From NCBI GenBank assembly GCA_035493475.1, contig DATJIF010000035.1:15929-79928 (forward strand): a stretch of DNA of 64,000 bases, written 5' to 3'. The position numbers and the translations under genes are program-made. Numbering within the stretch: the first letter of the stretch is position 1; every line of letters begins with the position of its first letter. Source of the stretch: Actinospica sp035493475 (GTDB lineage: Bacteria > Actinomycetota > Actinomycetes > Streptomycetales > Catenulisporaceae). The notes beneath the pieces are model-generated. The model did not search any database, was not told the origin of the DNA, and saw only the letters and a list, made by a program, of their open reading frames with translations. Positions 50,675 through 59,397 of the stretch are shown piece after piece.

Positions 50675-51855
50675 AGCCCTGGGAGGCGTTACGGCTGGCC
50701 GGTGAGGCGCTGCGGGCGAACCGGCTGCGCAGCCTGCTGACGATGGTCGGTGTGATCATCGGAGTGGCGGCCGTCGTCGTACTGGTCGCGATCGGCGGCG
50801 GCGCGAAGGAGGAGGTGGAGAACGAGGTCGAGGGGCTCGGCTCGAACATCGTGTTCATCGTGCCCGGCAAGTTCCAGTTCGGCACCACACCCTCGCTCTC
50901 CCCGCTACGGCTCGCGGACGTGCAACTCGCGTCGCGCATCGCGGGCTCGGCGCAGGACGTGACGGCGGTCGTGGACTCCGGCGAGAACGTGACGGCCGGT
51001 CAGAACAGCTTCTTCGCCACCGTGCAGGGCGTGACACAGAACTTCAACGTCGTCTTCAACCGCCCCCTGGCCGAAGGCTCCTATCTCACCGCCGCCGACG
51101 TCACGACCTCCGCGCGCGTCGTCGTCCTCGGCGCGAACGTGGCCGCGACCCTGTTCCCGAACGAGGACCCGGTCGGCCGCACGACGGCGATCGACGGCGT
51201 CTCGTTCCGCGTGGTCGGGGTCGCGCAGGCGCAGGGATCGGCGTTCGGGGTGACGCAGGACAGCAACGTGGACATCCCGATCACCGAGGCACAGCTGCTG
51301 TTCGGCGTGAACACCGTGCAGAGCATCGAGGTGAAGGCGCAGAATCCGGGCCAGATCAGCGCGCTCTCCGACCAGCTCGTCTCCTCACTGGAGAGCGAGT
51401 ACACCGGCGTGCAGTTCTCGGCCGTGACGCAGTCCCAGATCCTCGGCACGATCGGCAAGATCCTCTCGCTGCTCACGCTCGTCCTCGCGGCGATCGCCGG
51501 GATCTCACTGCTGGTCGGCGGCGTGGGCGTGTCGAACATCATGCTCGTCGGCGTACGCGAGCGAACCCGCGAGATAGGACTGCGCAAGGCCCTCGGCGCC
51601 CGCCAACGGGACGTCGTACTCCAATTCCTCGTCGAGGCGGTCACCCTCACGGCCTTCGGCGGCGTGATCGGAATCGGCCTCGGGCTCGGCACGTCCGCGG
51701 CCGTCGGCACGTTCAGCCCGCTGCCGACGAACATCGCCTGGTGGTCGCCCGCGCTGGCGTTCGGCGTCTCCGTCTTCGTCGGCGTCGTCTTCGGCGTGAT
51801 GCCGGCCCGCCGAGCCGGAAAGCTGGATCCCGTCGCCGCCCTCCGCACCGATTAA
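50671..51855 (+). CDS. MacB-type ABC transporter permease (FtsX fold)
   Basis: 394 residues. N-terminal helix (SLLTMVGVIIGVAAVVVLVAIGGG), large extracellular MacB periplasmic-core-like domain about 50-250, then three helices with VGGVGVSNIMLVGVRERTREIGLRKALGARQ between. Exporter of peptide, lipoprotein or drug type. Overlaps the ATPase stop (GTGA). Confidence 0.94.
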
Positions 51856-51867
51856 TATCCTGATTCC

Positions 51868-52656
51868 ATGAAGCGGTATGAACGCCTGAACGCGATCCTC
51901 GAACTCCTGGCCGAGGACTCGAAGCTCGACGTGGACACGGCCGCACCCCGGCTCGGCGTGTCCGAGGCGACGATCCGCCGCGACCTCGAATACCTCGCCG
52001 AGCAGCAGCTGCTCACCCGCACCCACGGCGGCGCCGTCGCGAACAGCACGTCGTACGACCTGCCGCTGCGCTTCAAGTCCAGCCGCCACCCGGCGGAGAA
52101 GCAGCGGATCGCGCAGGCCGCGGCCGCGCTCGTCCCGGCCGGCGGCATCATCGGCATGAACGGCGGCACCACCAGCACCGAGACCGCCCGGGCCATCGGC
52201 GCACGAGCGGACCTCACCCCGAGCCAGGCCGACGGCGTCGCCCTCACCGTCGTCACCAACGCGCTGAACATCGCCTACGAGCTCACCGTCCGCGCTCATA
52301 TCAAAATCGTGGTGACCGGCGGCGTGGCCCGCTCCAGCTCCTACGAACTGACCGGCCCGCTCGCCGCCGAACTGCTGGACCAGCTGCACCTGGACGTGGC
52401 CCTGCTCGGTGTGGACGCCGTGGACCCGGAACTGGGCGCGATGACCCACAACGAGGGCGAGGCCACCATCAACCGGATGCTCGCCGACCGGGCCCGCAGC
52501 GTGATCCTCCTCGCCGACTCCACCAAGCTCGGCAAGCGCGCCTTCGCCCGGATCCGCCCGATCGACCGCGTGGACACCCTGGTCACCGACGACCAGGCCG
52601 ACCCGGAATTAATCAACCGGTTCACGGAAGCAGGGGTACGCGTCGTCACCGCGTGA
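51868..52656 (+). CDS. DeoR family regulator
   Basis: 262 residues. DeoR-type HTH (YERLNAILELLAEDSKLDVDTAAPRLGVSEATIRRDLEYLAEQ) and phosphosugar-binding domain (GMNGGTTSTETARAI, LLADSTKLGKRAF). Such proteins sense phosphorylated sugars. The ATG lies 12 nt after the permease stop. TAATAT ends 8 nt upstream, so a leaderless start is possible. Confidence 0.93.
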   Translation: MKRYERLNAILELLAEDSKLDVDTAAPRLGVSEATIRRDLEYLAEQQLLTRTHGGAVANSTSYDLPLRFKSSRHPAEKQRIAQAAAALVPAGGIIGMNGGTTSTETARAIGARADLTPSQADGVALTVVTNALNIAYELTVRAHIKIVVTGGVARSSSYELTGPLAAELLDQLHLDVALLGVDAVDPELGAMTHNEGEATINRMLADRARSVILLADSTKLGKRAFARIRPIDRVDTLVTDDQADPELINRFTEAGVRVVTA

Positions 52657-52682
52657 ACCGCTGATCTGTAAACTCGGCCGAC

Positions 52683-53774
52683 GTGGCCGATGACGAGAAG
52701 ACCGCAGGAACGCCGGGGCAGACAGCGACGACGCCCGCGACCAGCGACGAGCCCCACGCGGAGCCCGGCGCGAAGCCCGGCGCCGACCCCGCGCCCGCAC
52801 CGAGCCCCCGCCGCAGCCGCGCCTACCGCTCCGGCCGACTGGTCGCCGAGGACTTCCCCCTCGCCGACGTCTCGAACTGGATCGAGTACGAGGACGCCGC
52901 CGTCTGGTTCGACCTCGAGAGCCCGACCCCCGAGGAACTCGAGCAGCTGCGCGAGGAACTCGGCCTGCACGACCTCGCCATCGAGGACGCCACCCACCTG
53001 AGCGAACGCCCCAAGTGCGACCGTTACGAGGGGCACCTCGTGCTCACCGCGTACCAGGTCAAGGCGCTCGCGGACGGCGACATGGAGAAGGCGATGATGC
53101 TCGCCTTCATCACCCACCGCGCCCTCATCACCGTGCACGACCCCGGCACCCTCGAGATCCCCGAGATCCTGCGCCGCTGGGACGAGTCCCCCGACCTGAT
53201 GAAGCACGGCCTGCCCTTCCTCGTCCACGGCCTGCTCGACTACATCGTGGACGGCTACTTCACCGCCCTGCAGTCCCTCGACGACCGCATCGAGGACCTC
53301 AGCGACCTGATCTTCGAGACCGCCAGCGGCCGCGAGTCCGCCACCGTCCTGCGCGAGACCTTCGACCTGCGCCGAGGCCTGCTCACCGCCCGCCACGTCA
53401 TCGTCCCCATGCGCGAAGTCGTCAACGCGATAATGCGCTGGAACCACATGCCCGGCGAACTCGCCCCCTACTACCAGGACGTCTACGACCACGTCCTACG
53501 CACCGCCGACTGGGTCGACAGCCTGAGAGACCTCCTCGCCACCGTCCGCGAGACCCAGCTGACCATCCAGGGCAACCGGATGAACCTGATCATGAAGAAG
53601 GTCACCAGCTGGGCCGCCATCGTCGCCGTCCCCACCGCCATCACCGGCTTCTACGGCCAGAACGTCCCCTACCCCGGCTTCAGCGCCACCTCCGGCTTCT
53701 GGTGGTCAACAGGCCTCATCCTCGGCCTCTCCGGCCTCCTCTACTTCGAATTCAAGCGCCGCGACTGGCTGTAG
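52683..53774 (+). CDS. corA: CorA-family divalent-cation transporter
   Basis: 363 residues. Pro/Ala-rich variable N-terminus 1-45, cytoplasmic alpha/beta domain, long helix, two C-terminal transmembrane helices and the basic end KRRDW. The filter motif is YGQN (324-327), where CorA usually has GMN. GTG start. Mg2+ transport is expected from the family; the Gln substitution might change selectivity. Confidence 0.9.
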   Translation: MADDEKTAGTPGQTATTPATSDEPHAEPGAKPGADPAPAPSPRRSRAYRSGRLVAEDFPLADVSNWIEYEDAAVWFDLESPTPEELEQLREELGLHDLAIEDATHLSERPKCDRYEGHLVLTAYQVKALADGDMEKAMMLAFITHRALITVHDPGTLEIPEILRRWDESPDLMKHGLPFLVHGLLDYIVDGYFTALQSLDDRIEDLSDLIFETASGRESATVLRETFDLRRGLLTARHVIVPMREVVNAIMRWNHMPGELAPYYQDVYDHVLRTADWVDSLRDLLATVRETQLTIQGNRMNLIMKKVTSWAAIVAVPTAITGFYGQNVPYPGFSATSGFWWSTGLILGLSGLLYFEFKRRDWL

Positions 53775-53820
53775 CGGGATATTCCGCTTGGATCCGTATC
53801 GCTTTGATCTTGCGGTTCGG

Positions 53821-53903
53821 GTCTCCGCTGCGCGGAGTTCCCGGTTAGCGCTTGCCCACCCTCCCACCCGTTGCGTTGGCGGGGCGGGCTGCGGTTTCAA
53901 CCA
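53821..53903. repeat. Left arm of second inverted repeat pair
   Basis: 83 bp that is the approximate reverse complement of 54055-54136. It shares long identical blocks including GCTTGCCCACCCTCCCACCC and GCGGTTTCAACCA. CTCCGC/GCGGAG makes a small hairpin at one end. Located between convergent corA and ABC permease 3' ends, in a 379-nt stretch with no gene. Confidence 0.85.
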
Positions 53904-54054
53904 CCACAACCAAATGCACGCCATGAAACGGCACCCGACATGCCGGATCAACGCGGCGCCCAAGTCACGATGCTCTATTTCCCTTACGGCGTAGGCCACC
54001 CAGTCCCAGAACTAACGGAGTCACGCCGACGTCGTGGCAAAGCCTGGATTCTGC

Positions 54055-54136
54055 TGGTTGAAACCGCGGGCCGCCCACCTACGCAACGGGTGGGAGGGTG
54101 GGCAAGCGCAAACCAGGGACTCCGCGAAGCGGAGAC
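54055..54136. repeat. Right arm of second inverted repeat pair
   Basis: Inverted copy of 53821-53903, about 85% matched. The 151-nt loop between the arms has no recognisable gene. The arrangement could fold in RNA as a large stem, serve as a bidirectional terminator, or be a small repeat element inserted between convergent genes. Confidence 0.85.
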
Positions 54137-54153
54137 CTCCACCAACTACTGCT

Positions 54154-55779
54154 CTATCTGATGTCTCTTCGGCGGAGGCCTGCGAAGCCTGTGGCTAGGA
54201 GGAGTGCGGCTAGGGCGGTCATGGTCAGAAGTGGCTCGGGGGCGATGGGGACGCCGGGGGCTTTGGGGACTTGGGCGAAGGGGGAGATATCGGTGATCCA
54301 GTGGCTGAGTTTGAGGATCGGGCCTAGTTCCTGGAGCAGGATGCAGATGCCTACGGCGAACCAGCCGGTGTAGGCGGTGGCGGTGGGGGCCAGGCCGTAG
54401 GTTGCGACGGTTAGGGCTGCTACCAGCCAGACTGCGGGGAGTTGGATGAGGGCGGCGGTGATGAGTTGGGCTAGTTGGGTGCCTAGGTCGGCGGAGCGGG
54501 CGCCGTGGGCTAGGCCGGCGGCGGCGCCTGCGGTGAGGAGGAGTAGGGCGGAGCCCAGCAGGGGGTACGTGAGGTGGCTTGTTGCCCAGCGGAGTCTGCT
54601 GGTGGCGGTGGCCAGGAGGGGTTCCAGGCGGCCGCTGGTTTCTTCGGTGTGCAGCCTTACGGTGGTCTGGATCGCGTAGCAGGCCACGACTAGGCCGATG
54701 ATGTTCATGGCCGAGGCCAGGTAGGCGTTCTCGATGCCGGTCTGGCCGCCCATTCGCTCGAAGAGTTGCTGGACGCGGGCGCTGCTGCCTAGTAGCTCGC
54801 CGATGCTGTCGGCGATGCTGCCTAGGACGGCGCCGCCGATGAGTAGGCCGATCGCCCAGCCGAGTAGGTTGCCGCGCTGCATGCGGGCGCTGAGAGCGCT
54901 GACGGAGTTCAGTAGCTTGCCGGCGCTTGCGGGGCCGGGGCGGGCGGGGAAGATGCCGCTGCCCAGGTCGCGGCGGGCGGCGATGCGGAAGGCGACGGTG
55001 ATGAGGGCGGCGGTGCCGATGATCATCAGGGCTAGGATCCACCAGCGGTCGCCTGCGTAGGGCTGGGTCTGTTCGGACCAGCCGAGCGGGGAGAGCCAGG
55101 TGAGCCAGGTCGGGCCGTTGGCGCCGGAGCCGTCGCCTACCGCACGGATCAGGTACGCGGCGCCGAGGACGCTGAACGCCAGGCCGCTGGCGGAGCGGGC
55201 GAAGTCGGTGAGCTGGACGGTGATCGCCGCCACGCCCGCGAAGATCCAGCCGCCTGCCGCGATGGAGAGACCGAGGAGGAAGGATCCTGAGGCCGGTTCG
55301 CCTAGGACTACCAGCACGAGGCCGATGATGGCGCCGATGGCTAGTTGGGTGCCGAGGACTACGCGGAGCACGGCGATCAGCGGGGCGTGTCTGCCTACTG
55401 CTCCGGCGCCGATGAGTTCGAAGCGCCCGGCCTCCTCCTCGGCGCGGGTGTGCCGGTTGACGGTGACGATGCTCATGACGGCGAGCAACGCGGCTCCGAA
55501 GACGCCCATGCGCCACGTCGTGAGGCCGCCGATCGTGGTCAGGTCGAAGGGCTTGCCGTAGAGGACGGCTAGCGCTGGGTTCTTGCCGATGCCGTCGGCG
55601 AACTCCTGGCGGGAGGATTCCGTGGCGTAGAGCGTCTTGAAGGAGTAGGCGGTGCCGGCTACGGAGGCGATCAGGGCGTAGCACCAGATGGGCAGGCGGA
55701 TGCGTTCTCGGCGGGTGATCAGCTTTGTCAGGTCGGGGACGCCTGCCATCGCGGTCGCGGTCGGGCTTGTCGCGCTCAT
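54154..55779 (-). CDS. ABC-type exporter permease (ABC-2-like, 12 TM)
   Basis: 541 residues with about twelve hydrophobic helices in two similar halves (RRERIRLPIWCYAL start; EEEAGRFELIGAGAVGR and EETSGRLEPLLATATSR are corresponding loop motifs). Matches the actinobacterial 'exporter of polyketide antibiotics'-type permease. ATGA overlap with the ATPase gene. The 3' half is rich in CTAG and CTA codons compared with its neighbours. Confidence 0.88.
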   Translation of the reverse strand: MSATSPTATAMAGVPDLTKLITRRERIRLPIWCYALIASVAGTAYSFKTLYATESSRQEFADGIGKNPALAVLYGKPFDLTTIGGLTTWRMGVFGAALLAVMSIVTVNRHTRAEEEAGRFELIGAGAVGRHAPLIAVLRVVLGTQLAIGAIIGLVLVVLGEPASGSFLLGLSIAAGGWIFAGVAAITVQLTDFARSASGLAFSVLGAAYLIRAVGDGSGANGPTWLTWLSPLGWSEQTQPYAGDRWWILALMIIGTAALITVAFRIAARRDLGSGIFPARPGPASAGKLLNSVSALSARMQRGNLLGWAIGLLIGGAVLGSIADSIGELLGSSARVQQLFERMGGQTGIENAYLASAMNIIGLVVACYAIQTTVRLHTEETSGRLEPLLATATSRLRWATSHLTYPLLGSALLLLTAGAAAGLAHGARSADLGTQLAQLITAALIQLPAVWLVAALTVATYGLAPTATAYTGWFAVGICILLQELGPILKLSHWITDISPFAQVPKAPGVPIAPEPLLTMTALAALLLATGFAGLRRRDIR

Positions 55780-56690
55780 TTGGTCGCTCCTGCTGTGGCC
55801 AGGTCGTCTTCGTAGTGGCGCAGGAAGAGCTCTTCCAGGGTGGGCGGACGGCTGGTGAGGGCGGCGATTCCGCAGGTTGAGAGTGCTGAGATCAGGGTGG
55901 AGAGGTGGTCGGTGTCCACCTCGCAGCGGATGTGGCGGTCCTGGATCTGCAGGGCGGTGATGCCGGGGAGGGACTCCAGGGCGCCGGGTGGGGGCGGGGT
56001 GGTCAGTTCGGCGTCGATGGAGGTGCGGGTCAGGTGGCGGAGTTCGGCCAGGGTGCCGGACTCGGCGGTCTTGCCGCGTCGGATGATCGTGACGCGGTCG
56101 CAGAGTGCTTCGACCTCGGCGAGGATGTGGCTGGAGAGCAGCACGCTGCGGCCGCGGTCGCGCTCCTCGGCGACGCACTGCCGGAAGACCTCCTCCATCA
56201 GCGGGTCGAGGCCCGAGGTCGGCTCGTCGAGCAGCAGGAGTTCGGCGTCGGAGGCGAAGGCGGCGATCAGCGCGACCTTCTGCCGGTTGCCCTTGGAGTA
56301 CGCGCGGCCCTTCTTGCGCGGGTCGAGTTCGAAGCGGGCCAGCAGCTCCTCGCGGCGGGCCGGGTCGAGGCCGCCGCGCAGCCGGCCGAGCAGGTCGATC
56401 GTCTCGCCGCCGGAGAGCGAGGGCCACAGCGTCACGTCGCCGGGCACGTAGGCGAGCCGCCGGTGCAGCGCGACCGCCTCGCGCCACGGATCGCCGCCGA
56501 GGAGGGTGACCCGGCCGCCGTCCGCGCGCAGCAGGCCGAGGAGCACGCGCAGCGTGGTGGACTTGCCCGCGCCGTTGGGGCCGAGGAAGCCGTGCACCTC
56601 GCCGGGGCGCACGGACAGGTCCAGGCCGTCCAGCGCGACGGTCCGGCCGAAGCTCTTGCGCAGCCCCGCCACCTCGATGATGTTCTCCAT
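55776..56690 (-). CDS. ABC transporter ATPase (drug-export type)
   Basis: 304 residues. Walker A GPNGAGKS, signature YSKGNRQKV (degenerate SKGN for SGGQ), Walker B LLLLDEPTSGLD, and a C-terminal extension of about 90 residues typical of the DrrA group. Partner of the 12-TM permease. ATG chosen at MENIIEVAGLRKSFG; its promoter overlaps the MarR/GbsR operator. Confidence 0.92.
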   Translation of the reverse strand: MENIIEVAGLRKSFGRTVALDGLDLSVRPGEVHGFLGPNGAGKSTTLRVLLGLLRADGGRVTLLGGDPWREAVALHRRLAYVPGDVTLWPSLSGGETIDLLGRLRGGLDPARREELLARFELDPRKKGRAYSKGNRQKVALIAAFASDAELLLLDEPTSGLDPLMEEVFRQCVAEERDRGRSVLLSSHILAEVEALCDRVTIIRRGKTAESGTLAELRHLTRTSIDAELTTPPPPGALESLPGITALQIQDRHIRCEVDTDHLSTLISALSTCGIAALTSRPPTLEELFLRHYEDDLATAGATK

Positions 56691-56704
56691 GACAGCAGAG
56701 TACA

Positions 56705-56730
56705 CAAGTTTCACGAATTTGTGAAACTTG
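56705..56730. promoter_or_regulatory. 26-bp operator with perfect 10-bp arms
   Basis: CAAGTTTCAC (56705-56714) and GTGAAACTTG (56721-56730) are exact inverted arms around GAATTT, 15 nt before the ABC ATPase start and just upstream of the regulator's -10. It is the obvious target of the GbsR/MarR-type protein. Confidence 0.8.
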
Positions 56731-56739
56731 TTGATCGTG

Positions 56740-56745
56740 TATAAT
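56740..56745 (+). promoter_or_regulatory. -10 box TATAAT of a probable leaderless regulator transcript
   Basis: Consensus TATAAT ends 6 nt before the regulator's ATG, so the predicted transcription start coincides with the start codon. A TTGTGA -35 candidate at 56719-56724 overlaps the operator. Confidence 0.65.
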
Positions 56746-56751
56746 CCATGT

Positions 56752-57243
56752 ATGGGCGAGATGCGGAGTGAACTGGAACTGCGGGCCTTCGTCGAGCAGA
56801 TGGCGATGTTCCTGGCGGACTGGGGCTTTCCGCGGATGGCCGCGCGGGTGCTGATGACGCTGATGTCCGCGGACGAGGAGCGGCTGACGGCGGGTGAGCT
56901 GGCCGAGCGGCTGGACGTGAGCGCGGCGGCGATCTCCGGCGCGGTCCGCTACCTGCAGCAGCTCCAGCTGATCGTGCGCACGCCGGTGCCCGGGTCCCGC
57001 AGCGACGCGTACGAGGTGCCGGGGGACGCCTGGTACATGGCCGCGATCGTGAAGGGCGGGCTGTACAGGCGGCTCGCGGACCTCTCGGAGCAGGGGGTGA
57101 AGGCGCTCGGCGAGGAGGGCGCGGGGCGCGAGCGGATCGCCGAGATGCGCGACTTCTTCCTGTTCCTGGACGAAGAGGTCGGGCAGCTGCTCGATCGGTG
57201 GGTGGAGGAGCGGGATCGGCGGCGGGCCATCGATTCGGATTGA
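56752..57243 (+). CDS. GbsR/MarR family regulator
   Basis: 163 residues. Winged helix with MSADEERLTAGELAERLDVSAAAISGAVRYLQQLQLIVRTPVPGSRSDAY; typical length for GbsR-like proteins placed next to an ABC-2 exporter. ATG chosen for leaderless context. Divergent from the ABC operon across a perfect palindrome that it probably binds. Inducer unknown. Confidence 0.9.
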   Translation: MGEMRSELELRAFVEQMAMFLADWGFPRMAARVLMTLMSADEERLTAGELAERLDVSAAAISGAVRYLQQLQLIVRTPVPGSRSDAYEVPGDAWYMAAIVKGGLYRRLADLSEQGVKALGEEGAGRERIAEMRDFFLFLDEEVGQLLDRWVEERDRRRAIDSD

Positions 57244-57262
57244 GAGGTCCGCTGGGCAGGGC

Positions 57263-58069
57263 TCAGATCGTGGGGGTGGCGCCGCCGTCTACGCGGAGGG
57301 TGGTGCCGGTGATGTAGTCGGCGAGCGGGCTGGCCAGGAAGCAGACCGCGGCGGCCACGTCCTCGGGGCGGCCTACGCGCTGGACGGCCTGTCGGTGCAG
57401 GTGCTTGATGGCGTACTCCTCGCCGACGCGCGGGTCCTCGCTGCCCTGGTCCTGCGCGAGCTGCTTGAACCAGGGGGCGGCCATCGAGGTCCAGATCAGG
57501 CTGGGGGCGACGGCGTTCGCGGTGACGCCGGTGCCGGTGAGTTCCTTCGCCAGACTGGTCGTCAGGTTGCGCAGGGCCGCCTTCGCCGCGCTGTACGGGC
57601 CGAAGTCGGGGTCGGGCATCTCGGCGAGGCGGGAGGCGATCTGGATGACCCGTCCCCAGCCGCGCTCGCGCATCGGCGGCACGAAGGCCTGGGCGAGCCG
57701 GACGGTGGGCAGCGCGTTCTGCTGGTAGCTGTGCAGCCATTCGTCGCCGGGCGCGTCCAGCCAGCCGTGCGCGGCCTCGACCGCGACGCCGCCCGCGCTG
57801 TTGACCAGGATGTCGATGCCGTCGAAGGCCGCCTGCGCGCCGGCGATCACGTGGCCGAGCTCGGTCTCCACGGTCAGGTCGCCGATCGCGGTGGCCGCGC
57901 GCCCGCCCTCGGCCGCGATCTCGGAGGCCACCGCCTGGGCGCGCTCTATGCTGCGCCCGTGCACGACGACGCGCACCCCCTCGCGGGCCAGCATCCGCGC
58001 GATCTCGGCGCCGATCCCCGAGGAGCTGCCGGTTACCAGGGCCCGCCTGCCGACCAACCGTAGGTCCAT
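57263..58069 (-). CDS. Short-chain dehydrogenase/reductase
   Basis: 268 residues. TGSSSGIG (13-20), catalytic Ser146, Tyr159 and Lys163. The usual NNAG reads NSAG (90-93), a variant. C-terminal ADYITGTTLRVDGG is classical. Substrate unknown; stand-alone, convergent with the GbsR/MarR gene and divergent from the MOSC gene. Confidence 0.9.
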   Translation of the reverse strand: MDLRLVGRRALVTGSSSGIGAEIARMLAREGVRVVVHGRSIERAQAVASEIAAEGGRAATAIGDLTVETELGHVIAGAQAAFDGIDILVNSAGGVAVEAAHGWLDAPGDEWLHSYQQNALPTVRLAQAFVPPMRERGWGRVIQIASRLAEMPDPDFGPYSAAKAALRNLTTSLAKELTGTGVTANAVAPSLIWTSMAAPWFKQLAQDQGSEDPRVGEEYAIKHLHRQAVQRVGRPEDVAAAVCFLASPLADYITGTTLRVDGGATPTI

Positions 58070-58133
58070 ACGGCGGACGCTATCAATCCGCCGCGTAGTG
58101 TGGGGATTGACACGCGACGGGAGGAGCGGGGCT

Positions 58134-58976
58134 GTGGGCGAAGTCGGCGCGATCGAGGAACTGTGGCGCTATCCGGTCAAGTCAATGCTCGGCGAAAGGG
58201 TCCTCGGGGCGGCGGTGGACGAACGCGGCCTGCCCGGGGATCGGCGGCTGGCGCTGGTGGACCGCGAGTCGGGGCGGGTGGCCAGCGCGAAGATGCCGCG
58301 GTTGTGGCGCGACCTGCTGAAATGCGGCGCAATGATCGAGGACGGGGTGGCGGTCCGGATCTCGCTGCCGGGCGCGAAACCGTTGTGGAGCACGGATGCG
58401 GACGCCGATGAGCGGCTTTCGGCGTACATCGGGCGGCGCGTGCACCTGGCCGACACGCCGCCGCAGGGCGCGACGCTGGACCGCTCGATTCCGGACGAGG
58501 TGTTGGAGGCGGGCGTGACGGCCGAGGTCGATGCGGCGGTCGTGCAGATGGGTGCGGGGACTCCGCCGGGGACGTTCGTCGACTTCGCGCCGCTGCACCT
58601 GATCACGACGTCGACGCTGGACCGGATCGCCGAGCTCAGCCCGCGTGGCGCGATCGAGGTGCAGCGTTACCGGCCGAACCTCGTGATCCGCACGACCGGG
58701 CACGGTTTCGTGGAGAACGGCTGGCTCGGGCGCGAGGTGCACATCGGGCGTGACCTGCGGCTGAAGATCATCGCCTCGACTCCGCGCTGCGCCGTGCCGA
58801 CGCTGGAGCACGGCGTGCTAGGCCGGGATCCGCTGGCCCTGCGCACGGTCGCCGCGCACAACCGGATCGTGCCGCTGGCGGATGTCGCGCCGGAACCCTG
58901 CGCCGGTGCCTATGCTCAGGTGATGGCCCCCGGCCGGATCGAGCCGGGCGACAAGGTGCTGGTCAGCGTGGACTGA
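58134..58976 (+). CDS. MOSC domain protein
   Basis: 280 residues. N-terminal MOSC beta-barrel (IEELWRYPVKSMLGERV) and C-terminal MOSC domain with RPNLVIRTTGHGFVENGWLGREV and the conserved Cys in TPRCAVPT. Related to the C-terminal domain of Moco sulfurase and to mARC-type reductases, so a sulfur or molybdenum-cofactor role is likely. GTG start with GGGAGGAG 6 nt upstream. Confidence 0.9.
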   Translation: MGEVGAIEELWRYPVKSMLGERVLGAAVDERGLPGDRRLALVDRESGRVASAKMPRLWRDLLKCGAMIEDGVAVRISLPGAKPLWSTDADADERLSAYIGRRVHLADTPPQGATLDRSIPDEVLEAGVTAEVDAAVVQMGAGTPPGTFVDFAPLHLITTSTLDRIAELSPRGAIEVQRYRPNLVIRTTGHGFVENGWLGREVHIGRDLRLKIIASTPRCAVPTLEHGVLGRDPLALRTVAAHNRIVPLADVAPEPCAGAYAQVMAPGRIEPGDKVLVSVD

Positions 58977-58996
58977 GGCCCAAGGAGGCGTGGCTG

Positions 58997-59362
58997 ATGC
59001 CGAGCGGATTCCGACTCAAGCGGGTGTACGAGCCGGTGGCCGAGACGGACGGGACGCGGGTGCTCGTGGACCGGCTGTGGCCGCGTGGCGTGAAGAAGGA
59101 GACCGCGCATCTCGACGAGTGGGCCAAGGATCTGAGTCCGTCGAACGAGCTGCGCAAGTGGCTGCACGCCGACCGCGAGGGCCGGTTCGAGGAGTTCACG
59201 CATCGGTACGTCACCGAGCTCGCCACGCCGGAGCAGCAGGAGCGGCTCGACGATCTGCGAGCGAAGGGCGAGGCGGGGATCGTGACGCTGCTGACGGGGG
59301 CTGCGGATCCGGCGCACAGTCATCTGTCGGTGCTGCTGGACGAACTGAAGGTCCGCGGGTAG
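58997..59362 (+). CDS. DUF488 family protein
   Basis: 121 residues; RVLVDRLWPRGVKKE and the C-terminal TLLTGAADPAHSHLSVLLDEL are hallmark segments. Biochemical role unknown. 20 nt after the MOSC stop, so likely co-transcribed. Its last codons form half of a 36-bp perfect palindrome. Confidence 0.88.
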   Translation: MPSGFRLKRVYEPVAETDGTRVLVDRLWPRGVKKETAHLDEWAKDLSPSNELRKWLHADREGRFEEFTHRYVTELATPEQQERLDDLRAKGEAGIVTLLTGAADPAHSHLSVLLDELKVRG

Positions 59363-59382
59363 GCGCCTACCCGCGGACCTTC
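59347..59382. terminator. 36-bp perfect palindrome, bidirectional terminator
   Basis: Arms GAAGGTCCGCGGGTAGGC and its exact complement meet at the centre, giving a potential stem of about 16 bp with a 4-nt loop. It overlaps the DUF488 stop codon and lies between convergent gene ends, so it can end both transcripts. No T-run follows, as is common in actinomycetes. Confidence 0.75.
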
Positions 59383-59397
59383 GAGGCTCTGACGTCG

